Under the pieces are notes generated by a model. That model was not told the origin of the DNA. It saw only the letters and a list, made by a program, of their open reading frames with translations, and ran no database searches. A program made the position numbers and the translations under genes. Below, piece by piece: positions 33,885 to 42,754 of a DNA stretch of 64,000 nt. Within the stretch, counting starts at the first letter, position 1; each line of letters starts with the position of its first letter. Origin of the DNA: Microbacterium natoriense (lineage in GTDB: Bacteria; Actinomycetota; Actinomycetes; Actinomycetales; Microbacteriaceae); NCBI RefSeq assembly GCF_030816295.1, contig NZ_JAUSXV010000001.1, positions 2,480,001 through 2,544,000 of the forward strand, in the 5' to 3' direction.

Positions 33885-33914
33885 ACCGTAGCGAAGGCTC
33901 TCAGGCAGAGTCAA
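33885..33914 (-). promoter_or_regulatory. Sigma-A promoter of the microprotein-GNAT cassette
   Basis: Minus strand: -35 TTGACT (33914-33909), 18-base spacer, -10 TACGGT (33890-33885). Transcription should begin near 33878, giving a 5' UTR of about 27 bases that holds the strong ribosome site. Divergent from the smc promoter. Confidence 0.65.
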
Positions 33915-33990
33915 GCACCGGGCGTGTCGCCCGGCGTGTCGCGTTCGCGGGATCCCCGCGCGGGATGCTCGTCGACGAGCATGATTCCGG

Positions 33991-34041
33991 TAGCGTGATG
34001 GCGTGAATTCCCGAGGACGAGTGGCCCCCGCATGCATCTGA
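33991..34041 (+). promoter_or_regulatory. smc promoter and leaderless upstream ORF
   Basis: TAGCGT (33991-33996) ends 6 bases before a GTG at 34003 that opens a 12-codon ORF (MNSRGRVAPACI) stopping at TGA 34039-34041, 10 bases past the smc ATG (34032). A weak GAGGA for smc lies inside. As at coaD, ribosomes starting on the leaderless ORF would end next to the true start. Confidence 0.45.
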
Positions 34042-37000
34042 AGAGCCTGACGCTCAAGGGGTTCAAGTCGTTCGCGCAGCCGACCAGCTTCGTGTTCGAA
34101 CCCGGGGTCACCTGCATCGTCGGTCCGAACGGATCAGGCAAGTCGAATGTCGTCGACGCTCTCGCCTGGGTCATGGGCGAGCAGGGTGCGAAGACGCTCC
34201 GCGGCGGCAAGATGGAAGACGTCATCTTCGCGGGGACGTCGACCCGAGGTCCTCTCGGCCGCGCCGAGGTGCAACTGACGATCGACAACGCCGACGGCGC
34301 GCTTCCGATCGACTACGCGGAGGTCACGATCAGCCGCACGCTGTTCCGCAACGGATCCAGCGAGTACGCGATCAACGGGGAGAGCTGCCGCCTGCTCGAC
34401 GTGCAGGAGCTGCTGAGCGACTCCGGTCTCGGCCGCGAGATGCACGTCATCGTCGGTCAAGGGCGACTGGACACCGTGCTGCAGGCCTCGCCCGAGGACC
34501 GCCGAGGGTTCATCGAGGAGGCCGCCGGAATCCTCAAACACCGTCGGCGCAAGGAGAAGACGCTCCGCAAGCTCGACGCGATGGAGACCAACCTCACACG
34601 TCTCAGCGACCTGGCAGGAGAGATCCGCAGGCAGCTCAAGCCACTCGGGCGCCAGGCGGAGATCGCGCGCGAGGCGCAGACCATCGCTGCGGTCGTACGC
34701 GACGCGAAGGCCCGGATCTTCGCGGACGACGTCGTGGCGCTGCGCGCGGCCCTCGCCGACCACACCCGCACCGAACAGGAGCGGCACACCGAGCGCCTGG
34801 TGCTCACAGATCAGGCCGAGGCGGTGCGTGCCGGCATCGCCCGCCTCGAGCAAGAGCAGAACTCGGCGGCGGTCGATCAGGCCCGTAGCGTGACCTTCGG
34901 TCTCGAGCAGGTGCAGGAGCGGATGCGTGGGCTCTACACGCTCGCCAATCAGCGCCTCGCTCTGCTCGGCTCGGACGATGACGACGCCGCGGTCACCGCG
35001 GTCACCGTGACCCAGGCGGTCATCGACGACGCCAAGGACGAGATCGACGAGATATCCGCGGGCCTCGGCGATGCGCAGGACGCCGCGACGGCCGCGAGTC
35101 GTGAAGTCATGCACGCGCGCGCCGAGCTCGACACTCTCGACGTGGACATCGCCGAGCAGAGCGCTCTGGTCTCGGAGTACGACATGCGCCTGACGACCCT
35201 GCGCGGAACGGCCGAGGCCGCAGCATCCGCTCTCGCCGCCGTGCGCGGTGCCGTGCTGCGTCAGGAGAATGCGCTGGAGGCGGCGGACATCCGTCGCCGC
35301 GAAGCCGCTGAGGCGCTCGAATCGATCGCCGACGCGGAGGCGCCGGAGGGAACGGCTGCAGAGCACGCTGCCGCTTACGAGGCAGCCCAGCGGGCGGCGA
35401 CGGCGGCCGAGACCGAGCGCGAGGCCCTGCGGGAGCGGCTGCACGCAGCAGAGCGTGAGGTCGACGCCCTCACCGCCAAGGCCGCAGCGCTCGACAGCGC
35501 GCTGGCGGTGTCGGGAGGAGCGGCCGAGATCGTCAAAGCAGGAGGACCCGGCATCCGCGGGCTCGTCGGCGACGCGGTGCAGGTGCGTGCAGGGTTCGAA
35601 GCGGCGGTCGCCGCGGTGCTGGGCCCGCTCGCCGAGGGTGTTCTGGTCGACGCGCCCTCGGATGCCTTCGCCGTCGCCGTCGAAGCTGCAGACAACCGCA
35701 GGGGAGTGGTGGACGTGGTCATCGCCTCCGCGACGCGCGCGGCCGTCGATCCGCCTGCGGTCGATGGAGTGACTCCGGCGATCGACACGGTGACAGCCCC
35801 GGACGGCGTGCTCGCGATCCTGTCTCACGTGTTGATCGCCGAGTCTCTCGACAGCGCCCGCTCGGCGCGGGCGGCCCTCGATCTGGTGGGAGACACCAGC
35901 ACGACGATCGTGACGGTGGGAGGCGACGTGGTCACGGCGCAGACGCTGCGCACGGGCGCGGGCGGCGAGCGATCACGCCTCGAGCTCGCCGCGGAGCGCG
36001 ACGCTGCGAAGGAGCGGCTCGCCGAGGTGCAGATCGTCGTCGATTCGCTCCGCGAGGCACGCGAGGACGCGAGTGAGCAGGTGGAGACGACCCGTCGGCT
36101 CGCGAAGGACGCCCTGCGTGCGCTGCGCGAGCACGATGCGGCCCTCGCGACCCATGCCGAACAGATCAACCGCATCACCGTCCGGCATGAGTCGGCTGTC
36201 GCGGAGTGCGAGCGGCTCGAATCGGGCCTCGCACAGGCGCAGGCCGCGGTCGCGGATGCCGAGGCGACGGCCCAGGCCGCTCGCGCCGACCTCGACCGGG
36301 CCGTCGAGGCGCCGCGACCTGTCCTCGACGCCTCAGCCCGCGATGGGCTTCTCGAGTCCCTCGAGCTCGCTCGTGAGGGCGAGGTGCGCGCCCGGCTCGA
36401 GGTGGAGACGCTGCGCGAGCGGGTGCGAGCCGCTCAGGCGCGGGTCGCGTCACTCGAGCGTCAGCGCGAGCAGGAGCGGGATGCGGCGGCCGAGGCTGCA
36501 CGTCGGGCCGTGATCCGCAGGGCGCAGCGGGAAGCGGCATCCGGCGTCGCCGAGGAGCTGCCCCGCATCCTCGATTCGCTGGACCGTTCGGTCACCGAAG
36601 CGCGAGTGGCGCTGGCGGAGGCGGAGTCCGCGCGGTCAGCGCAGAACGAAGAACTCACCGCTCTCCGCGCACAGGAATCCACCCTGCGGGATCGCCTCGC
36701 CGGCCTCACCGAGAGCGTGCACGGGCTCGAGCTGCAGATCCACGAGAAGAAGCTCCATCTCACGAGTCTGCTCGAACGTGTGGCGTCCGAGCTGGCGCTC
36801 GACGAAGATATTCTCGTTGCGGAATATGGACCGGACCAGCTCGTTCCCCATGACCCGCTCACGCCCGTCGCCGAAGGAGAGCACATCGAGGGCGGCACGG
36901 TGCCGTTCGACCGTCGGGTGCAGCAGCGTCGTCTCGCCGAGGCGGAGCGCAAGCTCGCGCAGCTCGGACGAGTCAACCCGCTTGCTCTGGAGGAGTTCGC

Positions 37001-37577
37001 CGCGCTCGAGCAGCGGCACGCGTTCCTCACCGAACAGCTCGCCGACCTGACGCAGACCAGGCAGGATCTGCTGACGATCATCGCCGACCTCGACGAGCGC
37101 ATGCAGACCATCTTTGCGAGCGCCTTCGCCGACACGAAGGAGGCATTCGGCGAGGTCTTCCCGCTGCTGTTCCCCGGGGGGTCGGGAAGCATCACCCTCA
37201 CCGATCCGGACAACATGCTGACGACGGGCATCGAAGTGTCCGTGCGCCCCGTCGGCAAGAAGATCGAGCGGCTGTCGCTGTTGTCGGGTGGCGAACGGTC
37301 TCTCGCGGCCGTCGCTCTCCTCGTGGCCATCTTCAAAGCACGTCCGAGCCCGTTCTACATCCTCGACGAGGTCGAGGCCGCGCTCGACGATGCGAACCTC
37401 GGCCGCCTTCTAACGGTGTTCGAACAGCTTCGCGAGAGCTCGCAGCTGCTGGTGATCACGCATCAGAAGCGTACGATGGAGATCGCCGACGCGTTGTACG
37501 GCGTGTCGATGCGTCAAGACGGCGTCTCCGCCGTGGTCGGTCAGCGCGTCGGGGACCGCGCGGCCGCTGCGAGCTGA
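34032..37577 (+). CDS. smc: Chromosome segregation ATPase SMC
   Basis: 1181 residues, normal. N-terminal head with Walker A GPNGSGKSNVVDALAW (about 31-46); long coiled coil (about 170-500), hinge (about 500-670, PGIRGLVGDAVQVRAGFE), second coiled coil (about 680-1010), C-terminal head with signature LLSGGERSLAAVALLVAIF (about 1084) and Walker B FYILDEVEAALDD. Organises and helps separate sister chromosomes with ScpAB. ATG 34032 begins MHLKSLTLKGFKSFA, the conserved start. Confidence 0.98.
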   Translation: MHLKSLTLKGFKSFAQPTSFVFEPGVTCIVGPNGSGKSNVVDALAWVMGEQGAKTLRGGKMEDVIFAGTSTRGPLGRAEVQLTIDNADGALPIDYAEVTISRTLFRNGSSEYAINGESCRLLDVQELLSDSGLGREMHVIVGQGRLDTVLQASPEDRRGFIEEAAGILKHRRRKEKTLRKLDAMETNLTRLSDLAGEIRRQLKPLGRQAEIAREAQTIAAVVRDAKARIFADDVVALRAALADHTRTEQERHTERLVLTDQAEAVRAGIARLEQEQNSAAVDQARSVTFGLEQVQERMRGLYTLANQRLALLGSDDDDAAVTAVTVTQAVIDDAKDEIDEISAGLGDAQDAATAASREVMHARAELDTLDVDIAEQSALVSEYDMRLTTLRGTAEAAASALAAVRGAVLRQENALEAADIRRREAAEALESIADAEAPEGTAAEHAAAYEAAQRAATAAETEREALRERLHAAEREVDALTAKAAALDSALAVSGGAAEIVKAGGPGIRGLVGDAVQVRAGFEAAVAAVLGPLAEGVLVDAPSDAFAVAVEAADNRRGVVDVVIASATRAAVDPPAVDGVTPAIDTVTAPDGVLAILSHVLIAESLDSARSARAALDLVGDTSTTIVTVGGDVVTAQTLRTGAGGERSRLELAAERDAAKERLAEVQIVVDSLREAREDASEQVETTRRLAKDALRALREHDAALATHAEQINRITVRHESAVAECERLESGLAQAQAAVADAEATAQAARADLDRAVEAPRPVLDASARDGLLESLELAREGEVRARLEVETLRERVRAAQARVASLERQREQERDAAAEAARRAVIRRAQREAASGVAEELPRILDSLDRSVTEARVALAEAESARSAQNEELTALRAQESTLRDRLAGLTESVHGLELQIHEKKLHLTSLLERVASELALDEDILVAEYGPDQLVPHDPLTPVAEGEHIEGGTVPFDRRVQQRRLAEAERKLAQLGRVNPLALEEFAALEQRHAFLTEQLADLTQTRQDLLTIIADLDERMQTIFASAFADTKEAFGEVFPLLFPGGSGSITLTDPDNMLTTGIEVSVRPVGKKIERLSLLSGGERSLAAVALLVAIFKARPSPFYILDEVEAALDDANLGRLLTVFEQLRESSQLLVITHQKRTMEIADALYGVSMRQDGVSAVVGQRVGDRAAAAS

Positions 37578-37578
37578 G

Positions 37579-38256
37579 TCACGCGCCGGCGAGAGACGTC
37601 TCGAACTCGGCAACGACATCGGCGAAGCCGGGGAGATCCTGCGGCCGGTGCTGGGCACCGGGGAGGATGCGGTGCACCGCGCCACGTGTCGCGATGATCT
37701 CGCCGATCACCTCGTACTCCTCGTTCCAGCCTCCGGTGACGACCAGAGTGGGGATGCCGTCGAGCATCCGCTCCCGTACTCCGTGCCCCCACGGCAGGTT
37801 CGTCGCCGCCCAGCGGGCGGCGAGCGACTGCTCGTCCTCCCAGCGCGCGGCCTCGAACGGCCCGCCGAACATGAGCGGGCGCATGATGGCCCAGAATCCG
37901 CGGAGGTCGCCGACGGCGACGCGTGCCCTGGCCTCTGTCACGATGCCAATGTGGCGCTCGACGGCAGCATGGCCGCGCGCGATGTCGTAGAGGGCGGGCT
38001 CGAGGAGCACGAGGCCCGCGACCTCGAGTCGATGAGCGGCGAGCACAGCGGGCACGGCGCCGATCGAGTGGGCGAACACCAGCAACCGCTCACCTCGGTG
38101 CTCGCTGGCCAGTTCTTCCGCCTGATCCGCGATCGAGGCGTCGGCGGGGAATGAGACGAAGATCGCGTCGGGGTCTGCGACGTGGGGCCAGGCCTCCGCA
38201 CCACGTCGCCCGCCGCCGTGGATGTGGAGACGACGGAGCGCCTTTTCGCGGATCAT
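37579..38256 (-). CDS. Alpha/beta-hydrolase fold protein
   Basis: 225 residues. Nucleophile elbow in VFAHSIGAVPAVLAAHR (A-H-S-I-G-A, Ser about 63), acid in VVTGGWNEEYEV region and His in PGAQHRPQDL near the end; HGGGRRGAEAWPHV opens the fold. Substrate unknown. The ATG is 6 bases past TAGCAT (38268-38263), so the mRNA is probably leaderless; the gene is divergent from ftsY and its stop faces that of smc 1 base away. Confidence 0.82.
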   Translation of the reverse strand: MIREKALRRLHIHGGGRRGAEAWPHVADPDAIFVSFPADASIADQAEELASEHRGERLLVFAHSIGAVPAVLAAHRLEVAGLVLLEPALYDIARGHAAVERHIGIVTEARARVAVGDLRGFWAIMRPLMFGGPFEAARWEDEQSLAARWAATNLPWGHGVRERMLDGIPTLVVTGGWNEEYEVIGEIIATRGAVHRILPGAQHRPQDLPGFADVVAEFETSLAGA

Positions 38257-38262
38257 CCCAGG

Positions 38263-38278
38263 ATGCTACCCGTAGGCT
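38263..38278. promoter_or_regulatory. Divergent leaderless promoters (hydrolase and ftsY)
   Basis: Minus-strand TAGCAT (38268-38263) and plus-strand TAGGCT (38273-38278) each end 6 bases before their start codon. Only 28 bases separate the two genes, so both transcripts must be leaderless and their -35 regions lie inside the opposite coding sequence. Confidence 0.6.
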
Positions 38279-38284
38279 GGAGTC

Positions 38285-39157
38285 ATGGCGGAGAAGTCCT
38301 GGTCCCTCGGTCGCGCATTGCGCGGCATGTTCGTCAAGCCCACCATCGACGAGACCACGTGGGAAGACCTCGAGACCGCACTGATCACAGCTGACTTCGG
38401 CCCCGACATCAGCGAGCGCGTCGTCGAGGAGCTGCGCGAGAAGGTGGAGCGCTACCGGACCACTGATCCCAAGGATCTCCAGCGGATGCTCCGCGAGACC
38501 CTCGAAGAGCACTTCGCCAAGTTCGACACGACTCTCAAACTCACCGAGCGCCCTGCTGTCGTGCTGGTCGTCGGCGTGAACGGCGTCGGCAAGACGACCA
38601 CGATCGGGAAGTTCACGAAGTTCCTCCGGGGCTATCAGCGCAGCGTCGTCGTCGGCGCGGCCGACACCTTCCGCGCGGCCGCCGTCGATCAGCTCGCCAC
38701 CTGGGCGCAGCGCGGCGGAGCCGCGATCGTGCGCCCGCAGCAGGAAGGGCAGGATCCGGCATCCGTCGCCTTCCAGACCGTCGAGTTCGCGAAGAACCAG
38801 GGGATCGAGATCGCGATCATCGACACCGCTGGTCGCCTTCACACCAAGGGCGGACTGATGGATGAGCTTTCGAAGATCCGTCGTGTGATCGAGAAGCAGG
38901 CTCCCATCAGCGAAGTCCTGCTCGTTCTCGACGCGACCACCGGCCAGAACGGCGTCATGCAGGCCGAGTCCTTCCTCGAGCACGCCGGGGTCACCGGGCT
39001 CGTGCTCACGAAGCTCGACGGCTCCGCCAAGGGCGGCTTCGTGCTTGCCGTACAGGAGCGCACCGGCATCCCCGTCAAGCTCCTCGGTCAGGGTGAGGGG
39101 ATCGATGATCTGACCGGTTTCACCCCCCATGTCTTCGTCCAGTCGCTGGTTGGCTGA
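38285..39157 (+). CDS. ftsY: Signal recognition particle receptor FtsY
   Basis: 290 residues; short for FtsY because the acidic A domain is missing, as in many actinobacteria. N domain about 1-85, G domain with G1 GVNGVGKTTTIGKF (about 97), GAADTFRAAAVDQL, G3 IIDTAGRLHTKGGLM (about 179), TKLDGSAKGG (G4) and GQGEGIDDL. Docks SRP-ribosome complexes at the membrane with Ffh (43.3 kb). Confidence 0.97.
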   Translation: MAEKSWSLGRALRGMFVKPTIDETTWEDLETALITADFGPDISERVVEELREKVERYRTTDPKDLQRMLRETLEEHFAKFDTTLKLTERPAVVLVVGVNGVGKTTTIGKFTKFLRGYQRSVVVGAADTFRAAAVDQLATWAQRGGAAIVRPQQEGQDPASVAFQTVEFAKNQGIEIAIIDTAGRLHTKGGLMDELSKIRRVIEKQAPISEVLLVLDATTGQNGVMQAESFLEHAGVTGLVLTKLDGSAKGGFVLAVQERTGIPVKLLGQGEGIDDLTGFTPHVFVQSLVG

Positions 39158-39201
39158 GGACAGGACTACCGTCGCGGACGAGAGGCTGGTTTCATAGCGT
39201 T

Positions 39202-39702
39202 ATGGCGATCGAACACGACTACTTCGGACTTCTGTCCTCGGGTCCCGACGGCTCGATCTTCTGGTCGGAGACGATCGAACTCGGCGACCAGAGCGTGACC
39301 GTCGACCTCACGGCTCCCGACCAGGACGACGTGTCCGCCGACGCGCTCGACATCGCCGCCTCGCTGATCGCCGGGCTCGAGAGCGTCGACGCGACAGCCC
39401 GCCGAAGCATGCTCGCCGAGGTCGACGATCGCACCAGCGAGGTGACCGAGTACATCCTCCAGCAGCAGGAGACGTTCGGTGAAGACCTCGAGGAGGTTCT
39501 GGTCGACGTGAGCGGCGACGCGGCCGTCGACATCATCCGCTCGCTGCGTCTGATGAGCATGACGATCCTCGCGGACGAGCACGGAGGATCCGAGCCGTTC
39601 GCCGTGCTCGAGTACGCGCTCGACGACAGCTCCACCGACGACGTCCTGCTCGTGAACCTCGGCTCCGACGGCGGCGTGCAGTCGGTCATGAGCGGCGACT
39701 GA
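39202..39702 (+). CDS. DUF2004 family protein
   Basis: 166 residues, acidic, no membrane segment. Opens MAIEHDYFGLLSSGPDGSIFW with the Tyr-Phe-Gly and Trp positions of DUF2004, a cytoplasmic family of unknown role. Sits between ftsY and a bidirectional terminator; TAGCGT at 39195-39200 is only one base from the ATG, so the promoter arrangement differs from the leaderless ones. Confidence 0.75.
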   Translation: MAIEHDYFGLLSSGPDGSIFWSETIELGDQSVTVDLTAPDQDDVSADALDIAASLIAGLESVDATARRSMLAEVDDRTSEVTEYILQQQETFGEDLEEVLVDVSGDAAVDIIRSLRLMSMTILADEHGGSEPFAVLEYALDDSSTDDVLLVNLGSDGGVQSVMSGD

Positions 39703-39710
39703 GTTCGCAG

Positions 39711-39739
39711 GCTTCCCGTCTCTCCGAGAGACGAGAAGC
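39711..39739. terminator. Bidirectional intrinsic terminator
   Basis: Hairpin GCTTC-C-CGTCTCT, loop CCG, AGAGACG-A-GAAGC, one internal mismatch, between the convergent DUF2004 and lipA genes. Confidence 0.75.
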
Positions 39740-39744
39740 CCTCG

Positions 39745-40734
39745 TCACACGGCCTGTGCGAAGCCCAGATCCGCGCTCTCAGCGATGTGGGCGAGGTGCG
39801 GAGGGATCTCCCGGCCCTTCGACGCCATCGACTGAGCCCACAGCCGCCCCGCGCGGTAGGACGAGCGCACCAGCGGTCCTGCGAGCACGCCGAGGAAGCC
39901 GATCCGCTCGGCCTCTTCCTTGAACTCGACGAACTCGTCTGGCTTGACCCAGCGGGCCACGGGCAGGTGTCGGGGCGAGGGCCGCAGATACTGCGTGATC
40001 GTGATGATGTCGCACCCGGCGTCGTGCAGGTCGTGCAGAGCCTGCACGACCTCTTCCGGCTCCTCGCCCATGCCGAGGATCAGGTTGGACTTCGTGATGA
40101 GACCGGCATCCCTGGCCTGCGTGATCACGTCGAGGGAGCGCTCGTAGCGGAAGGCCGGACGGATGCGCTTGAAGATGCGCGGAACCGTCTCGACGTTGTG
40201 CGCGAACACTTCGGGGCGAGCATCGAAGACCTCGCTCAGCAGTGCCGGGTCGCCGTTGAAGTCTGTCGCGAGCAATTCGACGCCGGTGTTCGGATTCATC
40301 GCGTGGATCTGCCGGATCGTCTCGGCATTCAGCCAGGCTCCGCCGTCGGGTAGGTCGTCACGGGCGACACAGGTCACCGTGGCGTATCGCAGGTTCATGC
40401 GCACCACGCTCTCCGCGACGCGACGGGGCTCATCCGTGTCGTAGTCTGCAGGCTTGCCGGTGTCGATCTGGCAGAAGTCGCAGCGCCGTGTGCACTGTGA
40501 GCCGCCGATGAGGAACGTGGCTTCGCGATCCTCCCAGCACTCGAAGATGTTGGGGCAACCCGCTTCCTGGCACACGGTGTGCAGATCCTCGCTCTTCACG
40601 AGCGAGTGCAGTGCAGTGTATTCGGGCCCCATCTTGGCCTTGGTCTTGATCCACTCGGGCTTGCGCTCGATGGGCGTCTCGGCGTTGCGGATCTCCAGAC
40701 GGAGAAGCTTGCGGCCCTCGGGGACGGCGGTCAT
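39745..40734 (-). CDS. lipA: Lipoyl synthase
   Basis: 329 residues. Two iron-sulfur clusters: auxiliary [12 protein letters not shown] (about 61-72) and radical-[11 protein letters not shown] (about 87-94), plus the C-terminal RSSYRAG serine motif. Inserts two sulfurs into octanoyl-protein to finish lipoate. ATG 40734 overlaps the lipB stop (ATGA). Confidence 0.97.
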   Translation of the reverse strand: MTAVPEGRKLLRLEIRNAETPIERKPEWIKTKAKMGPEYTALHSLVKSEDLHTVCQEAGCPNIFECWEDREATFLIGGSQCTRRCDFCQIDTGKPADYDTDEPRRVAESVVRMNLRYATVTCVARDDLPDGGAWLNAETIRQIHAMNPNTGVELLATDFNGDPALLSEVFDARPEVFAHNVETVPRIFKRIRPAFRYERSLDVITQARDAGLITKSNLILGMGEEPEEVVQALHDLHDAGCDIITITQYLRPSPRHLPVARWVKPDEFVEFKEEAERIGFLGVLAGPLVRSSYRAGRLWAQSMASKGREIPPHLAHIAESADLGFAQAV

Positions 40735-41384
40735 GCGGGGACTCCTGTGTACTCGGCGGATGCGTATTCGTCTGTGAAGGCGTTGATCACCCCGGCGACG
40801 ATGTCGCCGGGGGAGACGGCGGCGCCGATCACCTCGCTCACCGTGGTGACGCCGGCGTCCGTGATCCCGCAGGGGATGATGCCGCGGAAGCCCGCCAGCG
40901 TGTTGTCGCAGTTGATGGCGAAGCCGTGCATCGTGACGCCCTGCTGCACCCGGACGCCGATCGCGGCCACCTTGTCCTCGGACAGAGGACGGCGCACCCA
41001 CACGCCGCTGCGTCCCTCGACCTGATAGCCGTCGACCCCCAGCGGGCAGAGCACGTCGATCAGCAGACGCTCGAGGCGGCGGACATGCGCGACCACGTCC
41101 ATCGGCTCGGGGAGGCGCACGATCGGATAGCCGACCAGCTGTCCGGGTCCGTGCCAGGTGATCTTGCCGCCGCGGTCGACGTCGACCACGGGAGTCCCGT
41201 CCTGCGGGCGCTCATGGTCCTCCGTGCGCTTTCCGGCGGTGTACACGGCCTCGTGCTCGAGGAGGATCAGCGTATCGGGTCGTGTGCCCGTGACCACGTC
41301 AGCATGGACACGGCGCTGGAGCTCCCAGCCGTCGAGGTACGGAACGTATTCCGGTGCGAGTCCCGGGGTGAGGATGTCGAGCAT
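40731..41384 (-). CDS. lipB: Lipoyl(octanoyl) transferase
   Basis: 217 residues. [25 protein letters not shown], catalytic Lys in [11 protein letters not shown] and Cys in GIIPCGI are all present. Transfers octanoate from ACP to lipoyl domains before LipA acts. ATG 41384 preceded by GAGAGGGCGG; the 43-residue extension beyond has no family likeness. A TetR-type inverted repeat lies just upstream. Confidence 0.96.
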   Translation of the reverse strand: MLDILTPGLAPEYVPYLDGWELQRRVHADVVTGTRPDTLILLEHEAVYTAGKRTEDHERPQDGTPVVDVDRGGKITWHGPGQLVGYPIVRLPEPMDVVAHVRRLERLLIDVLCPLGVDGYQVEGRSGVWVRRPLSEDKVAAIGVRVQQGVTMHGFAINCDNTLAGFRGIIPCGITDAGVTTVSEVIGAAVSPGDIVAGVINAFTDEYASAEYTGVPA

Positions 41385-41407
41385 GCGTGTCCGCCCTCTC
41401 GAAGCTA

Positions 41408-41424
41408 GTTGGATTGCGTCCAAC
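41408..41424. promoter_or_regulatory. Inverted repeat, candidate TetR operator
   Basis: GTTGGA-TTGCG-TCCAAC, perfect 6-base arms and 5-base spacer, in the gap between lipB (minus) and the TetR gene (plus). It lies about 40 bases before the TetR -10 box and just upstream of lipB, so it could control either or both. Confidence 0.55.
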
Positions 41425-41473
41425 AATACTCCTCCCGCGAACGGTGGTGCCCGACGCGCGGTAGCGTGAGGAG

Positions 41474-42058
41474 ATGAGCAGCGGGAGCAGGGCCGGACGC
41501 CCCAGAGCGTCATCGCGCGAGACGCTCGCCGAGGCGGCGTGCGAGCTGTTCCTCGAGCGGGGCTACGACGCCACCTCGGTGGCTGACATCACCCAGCGGG
41601 CGGGCGTCAGCCGATCGAGCTTCTTCAACTACTTCTCCTCGAAGAGCGATGTGCTCTGGTCGGGACTCGACGCGCGGATCGCCCGCGCCGCCGATGCCTT
41701 GTCCGCCATGGAGGGCAGCGGCGACGGGGGATCGGTGCGCGCGACACTGCGCGAGATCGTCCACGACTTCGCGCCCGACCCGCTCGCCCTCGCCTTGCGG
41801 AATCGTTCGGCGATGGGGCTGGACGAGGAACTGGTGAGAGACACCGGGGTGCGTCAGGCGCGGCTCGCCTCAGCCATCTCGGACGCGGCGAGAGCCGCAG
41901 GCATGGGCGTGATCCACTCCGACATCATCGGTGCGGCGTACGCCGCCGCGCTGTTCTCGTCGCTGCGCGTCTGGGCCGAGCACGGTGCGGGGTTCGGCGC
42001 ACCCGAGACCACGCTCGACGGCGCGTTGCGCGGAATCGACGATCTGCGCTGGGCATAG
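41474..42058 (+). CDS. TetR family transcriptional regulator
   Basis: 194 residues. N-terminal HTH (SSRETLAEAACELFLERGYD, then TSVADITQRAGVSRSSFFNYFSSKSDV) is very typical; C-terminal ligand-binding helices diverge as usual. ATG is 6 bases past TAGCGT (41462-41467), so leaderless. An inverted repeat stands between it and lipB. Target and ligand unknown. Confidence 0.9.
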   Translation: MSSGSRAGRPRASSRETLAEAACELFLERGYDATSVADITQRAGVSRSSFFNYFSSKSDVLWSGLDARIARAADALSAMEGSGDGGSVRATLREIVHDFAPDPLALALRNRSAMGLDEELVRDTGVRQARLASAISDAARAAGMGVIHSDIIGAAYAAALFSSLRVWAEHGAGFGAPETTLDGALRGIDDLRWA

Positions 42059-42121
42059 CGGCGGACATCCGGCGCTATGCCGGACAGGTCATGAGTGAAC
42101 CCACCCAGAAGGGAACTGCTC

Positions 42122-42754
42122 ATGGACACTGAACAGCTCGACGGCCTGCTGAACGCATCGGCGCCTGTCGCTCGCGTGATCGATCAGGTCGACGTACGGG
42201 CGATGGTGGCGGATGCCGCGGCTGAGGTTCGGGTGCCGAGGCGGCGCCGGCGCAACGTCGCGCTCGGCAGCCTGCTAGGCCTCCTGCTCGTCGGGGGCGC
42301 AGGATTCGCCGGTGCATCGTCGGACTGGCTGTGGGGTGACGGGTTGGAGAACCCCGACCGCAGCTATACCTACACGTCGCCGACATGGGGCCAGTGCGAG
42401 CTGCGGTACAGCGGCTACGACACCCACAACCTGTTCATCCAGGCCGACGTGAACCGGATCATCGATGAGTGGTTCGCGAACAACGATGTCGAGGCGGCCG
42501 CCGCTCCCTTCGTCGACGGATACCTTGCGCAGATCGAGGCAGGCCAGGCCGTAACGGGCGACGAGGGGAGCAGCGACCCGCGCCTTCCCGATCTGAACGC
42601 GTGGCTCGCCCATGACCAGGCACTTGGTGAAGCCCTGGGGAACGCGCTGAAGGCACATGGCTACGACAGCGAGAACGGACTTTCCGGAGCAGAGGCGCAC
42701 AGCCAGCTTCACTGCGAGGGCGAGGATTGGGGCGGAGAGGGTGGCGAGCAATGA
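42122..42754 (+). CDS. Single-pass membrane protein encoded before an ECF sigma factor
   Basis: 210 residues. Cytoplasmic stretch with RVPRRRRR, TM segment (NVALGSLLGLLLVGGAGFAGA, about 45-65), then an exported acidic domain with two cysteines (WGQCELRY, QLHCEGED) that could form a disulfide. ATG 42122 with AGAAGGGAAC upstream. The sigma start overlaps its stop (ATGA). Position suggests a sensor/anti-sigma role, but there is no known anti-sigma domain. Confidence 0.72.
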   Translation: MDTEQLDGLLNASAPVARVIDQVDVRAMVADAAAEVRVPRRRRRNVALGSLLGLLLVGGAGFAGASSDWLWGDGLENPDRSYTYTSPTWGQCELRYSGYDTHNLFIQADVNRIIDEWFANNDVEAAAAPFVDGYLAQIEAGQAVTGDEGSSDPRLPDLNAWLAHDQALGEALGNALKAHGYDSENGLSGAEAHSQLHCEGEDWGGEGGEQ

